DNA from: JBNJFY01 sp051747265
GTDB taxonomy: Bacteria > Bacteroidota > Rhodothermia > Balneolales > Balneolaceae
Length of the DNA: 64,000 nucleotides
NCBI GenBank assembly: GCA_051747265.1
Contig: JBNJFY010000001.1
Coordinates: 806,001 to 870,000, forward strand
Direction of reading: 5' to 3'
Position 1 is the stretch's first letter. Each line of letters begins with the position of its first letter. Position numbers and translations under genes: made by a program. The notes under the pieces are model-generated. The model had not been told where the DNA came from. It searched no databases and was given only the letters and a program-made list of their open reading frames with translations. Below, in pieces: positions 28,468-37,521 of this stretch.

Positions 28468-29829
28468 CTACTCCTTTCGACTCATGACAAACTCCCCGCC
28501 CGCTTGTTTCAAAATAAGTGTCTGATACTTACCCTCTTTCATATCAGTGAACTCAATTTCCAGTCCCGCTTTACTAAAACTAAACTCCGTTCTGCTGTGA
28601 GCCGTCAACGGAAAGGAAGGTTGACCAGTTGCTTGTCCTTTAAGCACCTCTCCTTCGGCAAATATGCTCATATCAATGGGCAACTGATCCGTCTGATAGG
28701 TCCCTTCATAAGGTGTCAGTTCAGAAGCGCTGAGTTCAATGGTTCGTTCATCAAAAGTGGGAATATCAAAAGGCTGACCAAAGTAAACACTCAATACCCC
28801 GATTAGGATATCATTCATATTATAATTCAGACCATTACTTGTAAACGCCAGCGCCAAATCCTCTTGAGGGATATAGGTAAGATTGGATTGAAATCCATCA
28901 ATACCACCATTATGACCATACGCGGTTTTACCGCTGAAGGAATATTGCATCATGCCCAAACCAAACATGTCATTTTCAGGCTTCATTTTCTCTACCGTAG
29001 ATTTCTTAAGCAACTCCCCCTTGAACAGCCCACGAATGAATACCGTCATATCTTGCGGGGTAGAAATGATTGCACCCGCGCCTCCCGGAACACTCATATC
29101 GGTAACCGGAAGTTCTGTCCACTCGGATTCCTGATAACTATACGAAGAAGCCTCACGACTTGGATACGCGGAAGATTTAAAATAGGTAGCCTGCAGATTT
29201 AAGGGCTCAATAATACGAGTCTGTAATTGCTGACCATAAGAGCTTTCGGTAACATCCTCTATAATGAAATGCAGCAAAACATAATTGGTGTTACTGTACA
29301 TCTGTTTAGAGCCCGGTTCAAACTCCGGATCACGATTGCTAAACATCTCCAACAACTGCTCCTTAGTATGGGGCTCGGTCATCCAGTTGGTGTACTGCGG
29401 ATCGTTGGTAAAATTGAACAGACCGGATTTATGCTCCAATAGATTTCGGATGGTAATACCATCAGCATTGGGAAGGTCCGAGTAGTACGTACTGAGTTTC
29501 GTATCCAGCGTCAACAAACCCTCTTCCACCAATTGCATAACCATGGTTGCCGTATACATCTTGGTCACCGAGCCAATACGGTATTGGGTAACATTGTCGG
29601 CCGTCTCTGCTTGATCATTCAATTGTTTGTAGCCCACTGATTTTTGATAAATCAGATCCCCTTGGTGACTTAGAGCAACTGAACCCATCAGCTTGTTTTT
29701 TTTCTCCAGGGTATCCAGATAAGCACCTAACTTTGATTCATCAAAATGCTGTGCCTGTACATCAACCAGCACAAAACAGCAAAATAGCAGTATCCCTATC
29801 CACGTCTCTTTTATCAGTAAGCGTTTCAT
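28468..29829 (-). CDS. Serine hydrolase of the beta-lactamase/class C family (PF00144-like)
   Basis: ATG at 29829 opens a clean signal peptide ending VQAQ (453 aa); the frame extends 33 nt upstream only through a TTG. The nucleophile motif SxxK is seen as IGSVTKMY, the Tyr motif as MYSNTNY and the HxG box as YGHNGGIDGF, the three marks of class C beta-lactamases, DD-peptidases and esterases. An extra C-terminal domain (about 360-453, DUF3471-like in position) follows. It should act in the periplasm or outside as an esterase or peptidase; true beta-lactamase activity is not implied. It stands alone between a repeat array and the hut operon, divergent from hutU. Confidence 0.88.
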   Translation of the reverse strand: MKRLLIKETWIGILLFCCFVLVDVQAQHFDESKLGAYLDTLEKKNKLMGSVALSHQGDLIYQKSVGYKQLNDQAETADNVTQYRIGSVTKMYTATMVMQLVEEGLLTLDTKLSTYYSDLPNADGITIRNLLEHKSGLFNFTNDPQYTNWMTEPHTKEQLLEMFSNRDPEFEPGSKQMYSNTNYVLLHFIIEDVTESSYGQQLQTRIIEPLNLQATYFKSSAYPSREASSYSYQESEWTELPVTDMSVPGGAGAIISTPQDMTVFIRGLFKGELLKKSTVEKMKPENDMFGLGMMQYSFSGKTAYGHNGGIDGFQSNLTYIPQEDLALAFTSNGLNYNMNDILIGVLSVYFGQPFDIPTFDERTIELSASELTPYEGTYQTDQLPIDMSIFAEGEVLKGQATGQPSFPLTAHSRTEFSFSKAGLEIEFTDMKEGKYQTLILKQAGGEFVMSRKE

Positions 29830-30042
29830 ATCTATCAAGTTATCTAAATTATGATTAGCCAATTATGTACGTTGATCTCCCCTTGGGGTTACAAAAGCAC
29901 AATATTGGCAAGGCATTTTCATCAATCGAGTAGATCTAACTAGCCGAAAATCATTTCCCTACCCCTCTTTATAATTGGCATACCTTAACGCACAATCTTA
30001 CCTTTACCCAAAATCACCAACGGGAAAAATAAAGGGATACTT

Positions 30043-31710
30043 ATGGGTTCCAATTCACCGATTCGAAATATTACCGCTCCCCGCGGCACGGGACTAAACT
30101 GTAAAGGCTGGCACCAGGAAGCCGCTCTGCGCATGTTGATGAACAACCTGGATCCGGAAGTGGCTGAACAGCCGGATGATTTGATCGTTTATGGTGGAGG
30201 TGGAAAAGCAGCCCGCAGTTGGGAAGCCTACCAAAAAATCGTGGAAACGCTCAAGCGTTTAGAAAACGATGAAACATTGATGATCCAAAGCGGAAAACCA
30301 GTGGGCGTTTTTCGCACGCATGAAGAAGCCCCCCGCGTATTGATTGCCAATGCTCACCTAGTTCCCAAATGGGCGACCGCCGATGAATTTCGCCGTTTGG
30401 ATAAGCTGGGCTTGACCATGTACGGCCAAATGACCGCTGGATCCTGGATCTATATCGGGACCCAGGGAATTCTGCAGGGCACTTACGAGACCTTCGCTGA
30501 ATGCGGGCGCAAGTATTTTGATGGCGACCTATCCGGTAAATTGTTGGTCACCGCCGGACTGGGTGGCATGGGCGGCGCTCAACCATTGGCTGCCACCATG
30601 AACGGCGCAGCTTGCCTGGCTATCGAAGTGGACGAACACCGCATCGATCGGCGCGTGGAACATGGCTACTGCGACGTTAAAGCCACCAATATAGATGAGG
30701 CACTGGAGAAGGTGTTGGATGCCAAAGAAAAAGGTGAAGCGCTGTCCGTGGGCTTACTAGGCAATGTGGCCGAAGTACTTCCGGAACTGCTAAATAAAGG
30801 TGTGATTCCCGATGTCCTAACTGATCAGACTTCTGCCCATGATCTGGATGTTGGTTATATCCCTGCCGGGTACTCCCTGGATGAAGCCGCCGAAAAGCGT
30901 CAGTCGGATCCGGAGGGCTATCGCAGTGATGTACTGGATTCTATGGTCACCCACGTAGATACCATGTTGGCCATGCAAGATAAAGGCGCCATCACTTTTG
31001 ATTATGGCAACAACTTGCGCGGTCAAGTCGCCGATCACCGGGGTATGGAAAATGCCTTCGATTTTCCTGGATTTGTACCGGAGTTCATCCGACCGTTGTT
31101 CTGCAAAGGTTCCGGTCCCTTCCGTTGGGCGGCCTTGTCAGGCAATCCTGAAGACATTTACACTACCGACAAAGCCGTACTGGAGACCTTCCCCGAAAAA
31201 GAATCGCTAGCTCGCTGGATCCGGAAAGCCGGTGAGCAGGTGCACTTCCAAGGCTTGCCCTCTCGAATTTGCTGGTTGGAATACGGCGAACGTGCCGAGA
31301 TGGGTGAAAAATTCAACTGGTTGGTCAAGAAAGGCAAAGTGGATGCACCCATCGTCATTGGTCGGGATCACCTGGATACCGGTTCCGTGGCTTCGCCCAA
31401 CCGGGAAACCGAAGCCATGAAAGACGGCTCCGATGCTATTGCTGACTGGCCACTACTTAATGCCATGCTGAATACTGCCAGCGGCGCCAGCTGGGTTTCC
31501 TTGCACCATGGAGGTGGGGTTGGTATTGGCTATTCTATTCACGCTGGTATGGTCTGCGTGGCCGACGGCACCGACATGGCCGATCGTCGCTTGCAACGCG
31601 TACTGACCAACGATCCCGGATCCGGAGTAATGCGTCACGCGGATGCCGGTTACGACTTGGCTAAGGAAACCGCCAAAGAACGCGGTGTAGATTTACCGAT
31701 GATTGATTAA
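30043..31710 (+). CDS. hutU: Urocanate hydratase
   Basis: The 555-aa protein converts urocanate to imidazolonepropionate, the second step of histidine breakdown, in the cytosol. It has the usual family length, the NAD-binding glycine motif VTAGLGGMGGAQPLA (about residues 169-183), and the conserved block PSRICWLEYGERAEMG containing the active-site Cys. GGGA lies before the ATG. It is first in an operon with a GyrI-like gene (3 nt gap) and hutH. hutI and the later enzymes are not in the window. Confidence 0.97.
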   Translation: MGSNSPIRNITAPRGTGLNCKGWHQEAALRMLMNNLDPEVAEQPDDLIVYGGGGKAARSWEAYQKIVETLKRLENDETLMIQSGKPVGVFRTHEEAPRVLIANAHLVPKWATADEFRRLDKLGLTMYGQMTAGSWIYIGTQGILQGTYETFAECGRKYFDGDLSGKLLVTAGLGGMGGAQPLAATMNGAACLAIEVDEHRIDRRVEHGYCDVKATNIDEALEKVLDAKEKGEALSVGLLGNVAEVLPELLNKGVIPDVLTDQTSAHDLDVGYIPAGYSLDEAAEKRQSDPEGYRSDVLDSMVTHVDTMLAMQDKGAITFDYGNNLRGQVADHRGMENAFDFPGFVPEFIRPLFCKGSGPFRWAALSGNPEDIYTTDKAVLETFPEKESLARWIRKAGEQVHFQGLPSRICWLEYGERAEMGEKFNWLVKKGKVDAPIVIGRDHLDTGSVASPNRETEAMKDGSDAIADWPLLNAMLNTASGASWVSLHHGGGVGIGYSIHAGMVCVADGTDMADRRLQRVLTNDPGSGVMRHADAGYDLAKETAKERGVDLPMID

Positions 31711-31713
31711 TTC

Positions 31714-32157
31714 ATGAAAGTAGAACAATTAGCTTCTTTTCAGGCCGTGGGTATCAAAGTCCAATCCACTTGGAACAAGCTTTCCAAGGAGATGCCCATA
31801 GCCTGGAAAAAACTATTCCGACATTTACCCAAAATCGAGCATCACCAACTCCCCTGTGTAGACATTTCTTACGAGTTGAAAGAGAATCTATACACACAAT
31901 TTGTCGCCGTTCCGGTCGATGAAGTACACAGTTATCCGGATTTTATGGAGGTGGTAACCGTACCGGCCATGACCGCTCTTCATCACACCCACGAGGGCGA
32001 TATCACTGAAATCCCCAACGCGTTTAGCGAGATGTATGAATACGCAGACAATCGAGATTGGGATACCAATGAGTTCAAGCTCGATTTTGGCTATACGCCG
32101 GACGGTAGTGAATCAAGTCATGAATTGTATATTCGACTCATTGGAGAGTTATCGTAA
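31714..32157 (+). CDS. GyrI-like small-molecule-binding protein inside the hut operon
   Basis: The 147-aa protein resembles GyrI/AraC effector-binding (SOUL-like fold) proteins: the pattern EVVTVPAMTALHHTHEG, a helix with an acidic stretch, then LDFGYTPDGSESSHELYIRL at the end. It has no DNA-binding domain or membrane segment. Starting 3 nt after hutU and ending 27 nt before hutH, it is surely co-transcribed with both. A role in binding urocanate or another pathway intermediate, or as a partner of a regulator, is inference only; I know of no fixed hut function for this family. Confidence 0.75.
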   Translation: MKVEQLASFQAVGIKVQSTWNKLSKEMPIAWKKLFRHLPKIEHHQLPCVDISYELKENLYTQFVAVPVDEVHSYPDFMEVVTVPAMTALHHTHEGDITEIPNAFSEMYEYADNRDWDTNEFKLDFGYTPDGSESSHELYIRLIGELS

Positions 32158-32184
32158 TTTTTAAGCCTCAATACGTTTAGTGCT

Positions 32185-33699
32185 ATGAGCAAGCGAAGCC
32201 ATCACGTTCGCATTTCCCATTTATATACGGATTTGGAAGAAAGTCTGAATGATCTGACTACCAATCGTCAGGAATTATTACAATCGCGCGAGGTGGTCGA
32301 AAACGCGTTGACCGATGGGGAAGCCTATTACGGCATCAATACTGGGTTCGGGATCCTCAAGAACAAGAAGATCGATACCGATCAGCTGGCGCAATTGCAG
32401 CGCAATTTGCTACTTTCTCATGCGGTGGGCGTAGGCGACTTGGTTCCCAAAGAAATCAGTCGTCTGATGCTGCAGTTGAAGATTCACGCACTGGGGATCG
32501 GTAACTCGGGGATCTCTGAGGAGACCTTCGACCGCTTGCTCTATTTCGCCGAATATGATCTGATTCCGGCCCTACCTTCCAAAGGAAGTGTGGGCGCCTC
32601 TGGCGACTTGGCTCCGTTGGCCCATCTGGCCTTACCACTCATTGGATATGGCAAATTTTGGAATGAGGAGGGCACCGATACGGTAGATGCTGCCCAAGTG
32701 CTCAGTGAACACAACCTGGACCCCATTGAACTGCAGCCCAAGGATGGCTTATCCCTGATCAACGGAACCCAATTAATGGGCGCCTATGGCGCGCATATTA
32801 TTGAGAAAGCGTTGAGTTTGCTCAAGTCCGCGGATATCATTGCCGGCATGAGTCTGGAAGCGTTACAAGGCAGCGCCAAACCGTTTGATGAACGCATCCA
32901 CCAGATTCGAGCGCATCAGGGTCAGCAGGAAGTGGCTCGCAATGTGCGCCAATTGTTAGTGGACAGTGAAATCCTGGACTCCCACCGCGACTGCGGTAAA
33001 GTGCAGGACCCGTATTGCCTGCGTTGTGTCCCCCAAGTACATGGCGCTAGTCGTGATGCCATTCGACACGCTGCCCAGACCATCGAAACCGAAATTAATT
33101 CGGTAACCGATAATCCCTTAGTATTTGAAAATGGGGATATCATTAGTGGGGGTAATTTCCACGGTCAACCATTGGCCCTGGTGCTTGATTACGCGGCCAT
33201 CGCCCTTTCTGAGCTAGCCAATATTTCCGAACGACGCACTTATCTGTTGCTGGAAGGACATGACGGACTTCCCAAACTGCTCATGGAAGAGACCGGCATC
33301 AACTCTGGTTTTATGATTCCGCAGTACACCTCGGCATCGTTGGTTTCTGAAAACAAAGTGCTATCCCATCCCTCTTCTGTCGATTCCATTCCCACCAGCT
33401 TAGGCCAGGAAGATCATGTAAGCATGGGCAGTGTGGGGGCGCTAAAGCTACTGCAAATCTATAAGAACGTAGAACATGTGTTGGCCATCGAGCTGTTTAC
33501 CGCGGCGCAGGCGTTGGATTTTCGCAAACCCCTGCGACCGGGTCGAGGTGTAGAATTGGCCCATAAGTTAGTGCGGTCTACCATTAAACACGCCCAAAAG
33601 GATCACTATTTCGGTGATGAAATTCAGAAGGCCAGCGAGATCCTAAAAAATCGCTCCATGGTATCCGCCGTGGAAGAGGAATTGGGTACGCTAAAATAA
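32185..33699 (+). CDS. hutH: Histidine ammonia-lyase
   Basis: The 504-aa protein deaminates L-histidine to urocanate, feeding hutU upstream. The MIO prosthetic-group triad Ala-Ser-Gly is in GSVGASGDLAPLAHLALPL (about residue 142), with the YGINTGFG motif near residue 52 and SVTDNPLVF further on, all hallmarks of the aromatic ammonia-lyase family. Length fits bacterial HutH. It is last in the operon, in the reverse of the reaction order. Confidence 0.97.
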   Translation: MSKRSHHVRISHLYTDLEESLNDLTTNRQELLQSREVVENALTDGEAYYGINTGFGILKNKKIDTDQLAQLQRNLLLSHAVGVGDLVPKEISRLMLQLKIHALGIGNSGISEETFDRLLYFAEYDLIPALPSKGSVGASGDLAPLAHLALPLIGYGKFWNEEGTDTVDAAQVLSEHNLDPIELQPKDGLSLINGTQLMGAYGAHIIEKALSLLKSADIIAGMSLEALQGSAKPFDERIHQIRAHQGQQEVARNVRQLLVDSEILDSHRDCGKVQDPYCLRCVPQVHGASRDAIRHAAQTIETEINSVTDNPLVFENGDIISGGNFHGQPLALVLDYAAIALSELANISERRTYLLLEGHDGLPKLLMEETGINSGFMIPQYTSASLVSENKVLSHPSSVDSIPTSLGQEDHVSMGSVGALKLLQIYKNVEHVLAIELFTAAQALDFRKPLRPGRGVELAHKLVRSTIKHAQKDHYFGDEIQKASEILKNRSMVSAVEEELGTLK

Positions 33700-34159
33700 C
33701 TCCCAACCACCGTCATCCCGAATAGGCTCAGAACGGTCTTTGATAAAGCTATAACGCTGGTTGAAGTGCCCACACTTCAATCTTTTGAGCATCTACTGGA
33801 TCCGCCCTGGATATTTTTATACTGAGTATTTCATGTGGTGGGGAATGAATTGCCCACTTCATAACATTCCTCATTACCGGCTCTGTCCGGTAATTCGCTG
33901 ATGAGCTCTGCTCATTTAAAAGGCCTACTGACCTCATAATTCAACTGATTTGTCAGGGTCATTCGTCGGGCTGGCCAACTTTTGTACCTTCGGTTGATGA
34001 ACAGCCATACCAACAGAAGCTTCCAGACTTACGGAAAACATACCCATGCTACGTAGGGTGACAATCAGTCTATATTAAACCACAAAATACTTGCTGGGGC
34101 CACTCGTCGGGCTGGCAGCCCGACCTACGTGTTGATTTTGCAATCAGAGAGTGGCCAAT
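33700..34159. other. Palindrome-rich intergenic region downstream of hutH
   Basis: A full REP element, GTCGGGCTGGCAGCCCGAC followed by CTAC, is at 34106-34128; a degenerate one starts near 33965. Other perfect hairpins are TTGAAGTG/CACTTCAA (about 33761-33780) and ATTACCGG/CCGGTAAT (about 33873-33894). The convergent hutH and M1 peptidase genes flank it. No gene or clear T-tailed terminator is seen. Confidence 0.6.
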
Positions 34160-37100
34160 TTAAAACGACTCGCTAATTCCAATCACAAAACGGGGCGCCC
34201 AATCATCATGACCGCGCAGATCATTCATGAAAAATGGCATACGCACACTCAACGTCAGGTTCTTGAGGATTTCGCTTTGCGCCGTCCATTTGCGCAACTT
34301 ACGCAGCTGAGACACATCATATTGAACGCCCGCACCAATGGATGCCAGTAACGGATCACTGTCTCCATCACTTAAATGAGGGAAATCGGAAGCAAAATAA
34401 CCGTTCCAACTCTTACCCAAGCCAGAGAACAACTCCAACTCCAGCGGCTGACGTTTAAAAGGCTTCACCGTATTCCAAATAGTTAAGGCGAAATAGTGAT
34501 TCCCGGCAATGTCCGGACTTCCGATGTTGGGCAGACCGTATCCCACCAATCCACTACCCGCATTGGGCAGCAAATGCAGATCTTCATACAGTGCATTACT
34601 AATATTCGAAACGCTGGTAAAGGTCTGGTTTTCCCAGGCACTAAAGTTAGTCGGGCCACTCATGGTAAAGCGGTATTGCTGGGGCAATTGTTGCGTACCC
34701 ATACCCATACCCACACCCAATCGGGTGCTGAACGCGTTGGTCCAGTCCAAGGTTTTATTGGCCGTCAACTCAGTAAAAGATGCTGAGAACCAGTCCCGAT
34801 GGGTGGCAGCGGTCATATTCAGGCGAACACCATTACTGGATGGATTGCCCAATTCGTACACAAATCGCAATCCGTATACATCACCGCGATTCCAGCCCGT
34901 ATCTTGATTCCGTACTAGACGTTCCGATGATTTCGCATGATGGAAGCCCCGAAATTTGACGACCTGTCGCGTATTGGAAAGAATCCCAAAACGGCCCAAC
35001 CGTTTTTCCAGCTCTATAAACTCTTGAAACACCCCGTAGTAGCGATTCAATCCAAGGTTCATAAAGGCTTCTTTGCCCCACTGATCCAGCTTGCGGCGGT
35101 ATTCAAAGCGATAATCCACATCGGTTTGGGAAGCGCTGTAATCATCCACAGCACCACTGGTCAGGAAGAGATCCAGCTTCATACTGTTATTTCCGAATAA
35201 ATAAGTTCCCAACGAGGTAAAGCCCAACCGCACACCGGATTCTTGACCATACCACACGGCCGGACGCCATCCCACCTGATAGGTATTCCAATCCGCCCGT
35301 GGCGCCTGGAAAGTATGCGTACGCAGTGGAAATTTATCCCAGTTGTTCAACCGGTTGACATCCGCCAAACGATCACTGGGATCGATTTGAATGGATGCAA
35401 TCTCGCCTTGGGGTTCAAAGCTGAACGAATAGCTGGGGTGTGTCCACGGCCAATCGGGTTGACTGATCCGCTTGCCATATTCTTCTTCTACAGGCTTTTC
35501 ACCACGCATAATACCCAAAGGAATATTATGCAACTCCTTGGAACCGTCCACATAAGTCACCTGTACATCCAGCGGCATGGTGGCTACGCCCAAGCGGCGC
35601 AGTTTTACCTTCACTTCATTCCCTTGGTTTTCCACATCCTCAATGGCGTAGTCGATCTCATCAGTGGAGTTTAACCAGAAGTTGAAATACCAATCCAGCT
35701 CCAAACCGCTTTCTTTTTCCACCACTCGTTTGAAGTCGGTGGGCGTGGGATGCTTCATCTTCCACGTGTTGAAATAGCGCTTCATGGATCGAGCCAGATT
35801 CTCTTCGCCTACCACATACCCTAGCTGATGAATAAAAGCCGCACCTTTAGAGTAAGAAGAAACTCCATACGCAAAGTTGGTTTCGAAGCGATCGGAATGG
35901 GTGATGGTCGGCTGCTCTAAATCAAAATATTTTAGCATCAAATAGCCCCGTGTGGATCCCAAGTGGGGATTGCCGGATCCGCCATAGAGATGCTGCATGG
36001 TTTTGCTATCCCAATAAGAAGTAAAACCTTCATCCATCCAGGGGTAAAAATTCTCGTTATTGCCCAGCACGCCATAAAACCACATGTGAATTAGCTCGTG
36101 GGCCATAACTCCTACCAAACTACGCTCGGAGCGCTGACCGGTAATCAAGGTGGTCATCGGATACTCCATCCCGCCATCGCCACCTTGAATCACCGAAAAC
36201 TGCTTGTATGGATATACGCCTACGTTTTCATTCATGTATTCAATGGCGCCCACGGTCTTGGGACCCAAGACTTCTTCCCAATATTTCGAACTGTTGTTGG
36301 GATCCCAGAGCAGGTGGACATCGGTGCCATTGTTGGTCTGATACTTTTTATGTTTGTAATCGGGGTCGGCCGCCCAGGCAAAGTTATGTACGCTGGGAGC
36401 ATAAAAGTGCCAGGTCAGCTTTTTGGAATTGGGTCGCTGCAGGGGCTTGGAAGGATCCTCGTAGCCGTGCCCCACTTCTTGGGGATTCTGTAGATATCCG
36501 GTTCCCCCAATCACATAGGAGGAATCCATGTGGATGGTCACATCGAAATCACCATAAATACCGATGTATTCGCGCGCAACGTAGGGATGGGCTTGCCAAC
36601 CTTCGGGGGTGTATTCGGCGATTTTGGGATACCACTGGGTCATGGAAAACTCTATGCCCTCTCGGTTATCCCGACCCGAACGACGAATCTGCAGGGGCAC
36701 CTGACTGTGGAAACTCATTTCGAAGGTTACCGACTCACCCGGCAAAATGGGCTCGGCCAGTTTGGCTTCCAGCGTGGTGTTCTGGACTTCAAATTCCAGC
36801 GGCCGATCGTCTTGGGTCAACGATTTCACTTTGTGGTAACCGATCTCGCTCTCGTCCAAATGGAAAATACGATCACGCACGCGTCCATCCGGGTCGGGCA
36901 GGTTCCGCGAACGGGTATCCATCATACTCCCCGGCTGGAACGCATTGAAATAGAGATGGTAGTAGATGTTGTGCAGCGTATCCGGCGAATTATTCGTGTA
37001 TACCACCTTTTGCTGACCATCGAACTGATGCTGGGGGGCATCCATATCGATGTCCATGGTGTAGGATACCTCTTGCTGCCAGTAACCCGGTTTTTGCGCC

Positions 37101-37180
37101 TGGACTTCCGCGATGAATAATCCGGAGATCAATACAACAAATAACGATCGAACAACGGTGTGAACGTGCGCTAACTTCAT
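34160..37180 (-). CDS. Secreted M1-family zinc aminopeptidase
   Basis: This 1006-aa protein has a signal peptide ending VQAQ. The zinc site HELIHMWFYG (HExxH, about residue 354) with the third ligand Glu in MDEGFTSYW about 20 residues on is the M1 signature; MEYPMTTL upstream replaces the usual GAMEN exopeptidase motif. The N-terminal about 200 residues form the M1 beta-saddle. After about residue 640 there is a long beta-rich extension ending in VIGISESF that resembles an outer-membrane barrel or a beta-sandwich, so the protein may be surface-anchored. It should cleave N-terminal residues from peptides outside the inner membrane. Confidence 0.88.
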   Translation of the reverse strand: MKLAHVHTVVRSLFVVLISGLFIAEVQAQKPGYWQQEVSYTMDIDMDAPQHQFDGQQKVVYTNNSPDTLHNIYYHLYFNAFQPGSMMDTRSRNLPDPDGRVRDRIFHLDESEIGYHKVKSLTQDDRPLEFEVQNTTLEAKLAEPILPGESVTFEMSFHSQVPLQIRRSGRDNREGIEFSMTQWYPKIAEYTPEGWQAHPYVAREYIGIYGDFDVTIHMDSSYVIGGTGYLQNPQEVGHGYEDPSKPLQRPNSKKLTWHFYAPSVHNFAWAADPDYKHKKYQTNNGTDVHLLWDPNNSSKYWEEVLGPKTVGAIEYMNENVGVYPYKQFSVIQGGDGGMEYPMTTLITGQRSERSLVGVMAHELIHMWFYGVLGNNENFYPWMDEGFTSYWDSKTMQHLYGGSGNPHLGSTRGYLMLKYFDLEQPTITHSDRFETNFAYGVSSYSKGAAFIHQLGYVVGEENLARSMKRYFNTWKMKHPTPTDFKRVVEKESGLELDWYFNFWLNSTDEIDYAIEDVENQGNEVKVKLRRLGVATMPLDVQVTYVDGSKELHNIPLGIMRGEKPVEEEYGKRISQPDWPWTHPSYSFSFEPQGEIASIQIDPSDRLADVNRLNNWDKFPLRTHTFQAPRADWNTYQVGWRPAVWYGQESGVRLGFTSLGTYLFGNNSMKLDLFLTSGAVDDYSASQTDVDYRFEYRRKLDQWGKEAFMNLGLNRYYGVFQEFIELEKRLGRFGILSNTRQVVKFRGFHHAKSSERLVRNQDTGWNRGDVYGLRFVYELGNPSSNGVRLNMTAATHRDWFSASFTELTANKTLDWTNAFSTRLGVGMGMGTQQLPQQYRFTMSGPTNFSAWENQTFTSVSNISNALYEDLHLLPNAGSGLVGYGLPNIGSPDIAGNHYFALTIWNTVKPFKRQPLELELFSGLGKSWNGYFASDFPHLSDGDSDPLLASIGAGVQYDVSQLRKLRKWTAQSEILKNLTLSVRMPFFMNDLRGHDDWAPRFVIGISESF

Positions 37181-37521
37181 AAATATGATTCGGTTAGTGA
37201 TTGGTGACCCAAAATGTTTAGCGTCTAAATGTATCTGAAATCAACCAGAAGTGACAGTCATTAGAGCCTTCGGTTTGTAAAAAAGCATTACACTTCTTCA
37301 AGTTTATAGCTTGGAGAAGTACCTACAGCTTCAGCTTATACCACTGCCGCTTGCCAACAAGCTGAAGTTATTTAAGAGGATGTCCAAAAAGTATAATGTA
37401 GAAACCTCCAAGGTTTCGAAAACCATGGAGGTTTGGATTTAAGGCTAATATATATTTTGTCAAACTATCTATTTCGCTTTGCAAAGCTACCTTTTTGAAT
37501 AGCCTCTGATGATAAAATTAA
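37181..37521. other. Intergenic region with one copy of the CTTCTTCAAGC palindrome
   Basis: A palindrome near CTTCTTCAAGTTTATAGCTT and a following GGAGAAG lies at about 37293-37320. Related copies are at about 40932-40960 and 42915-42942, all in intergenic DNA of this 6-kb region. A second hairpin, AACCTCCA ... TGGAGGTT, is at 37404-37435 and could terminate either neighbour. No gene seen. Confidence 0.55.

Noticed and set aside
28468..29829. True antibiotic-resistance beta-lactamase
   Set aside because: Only general class C-type motifs and an extra C-terminal domain are seen; this family is mostly esterases and peptidases.
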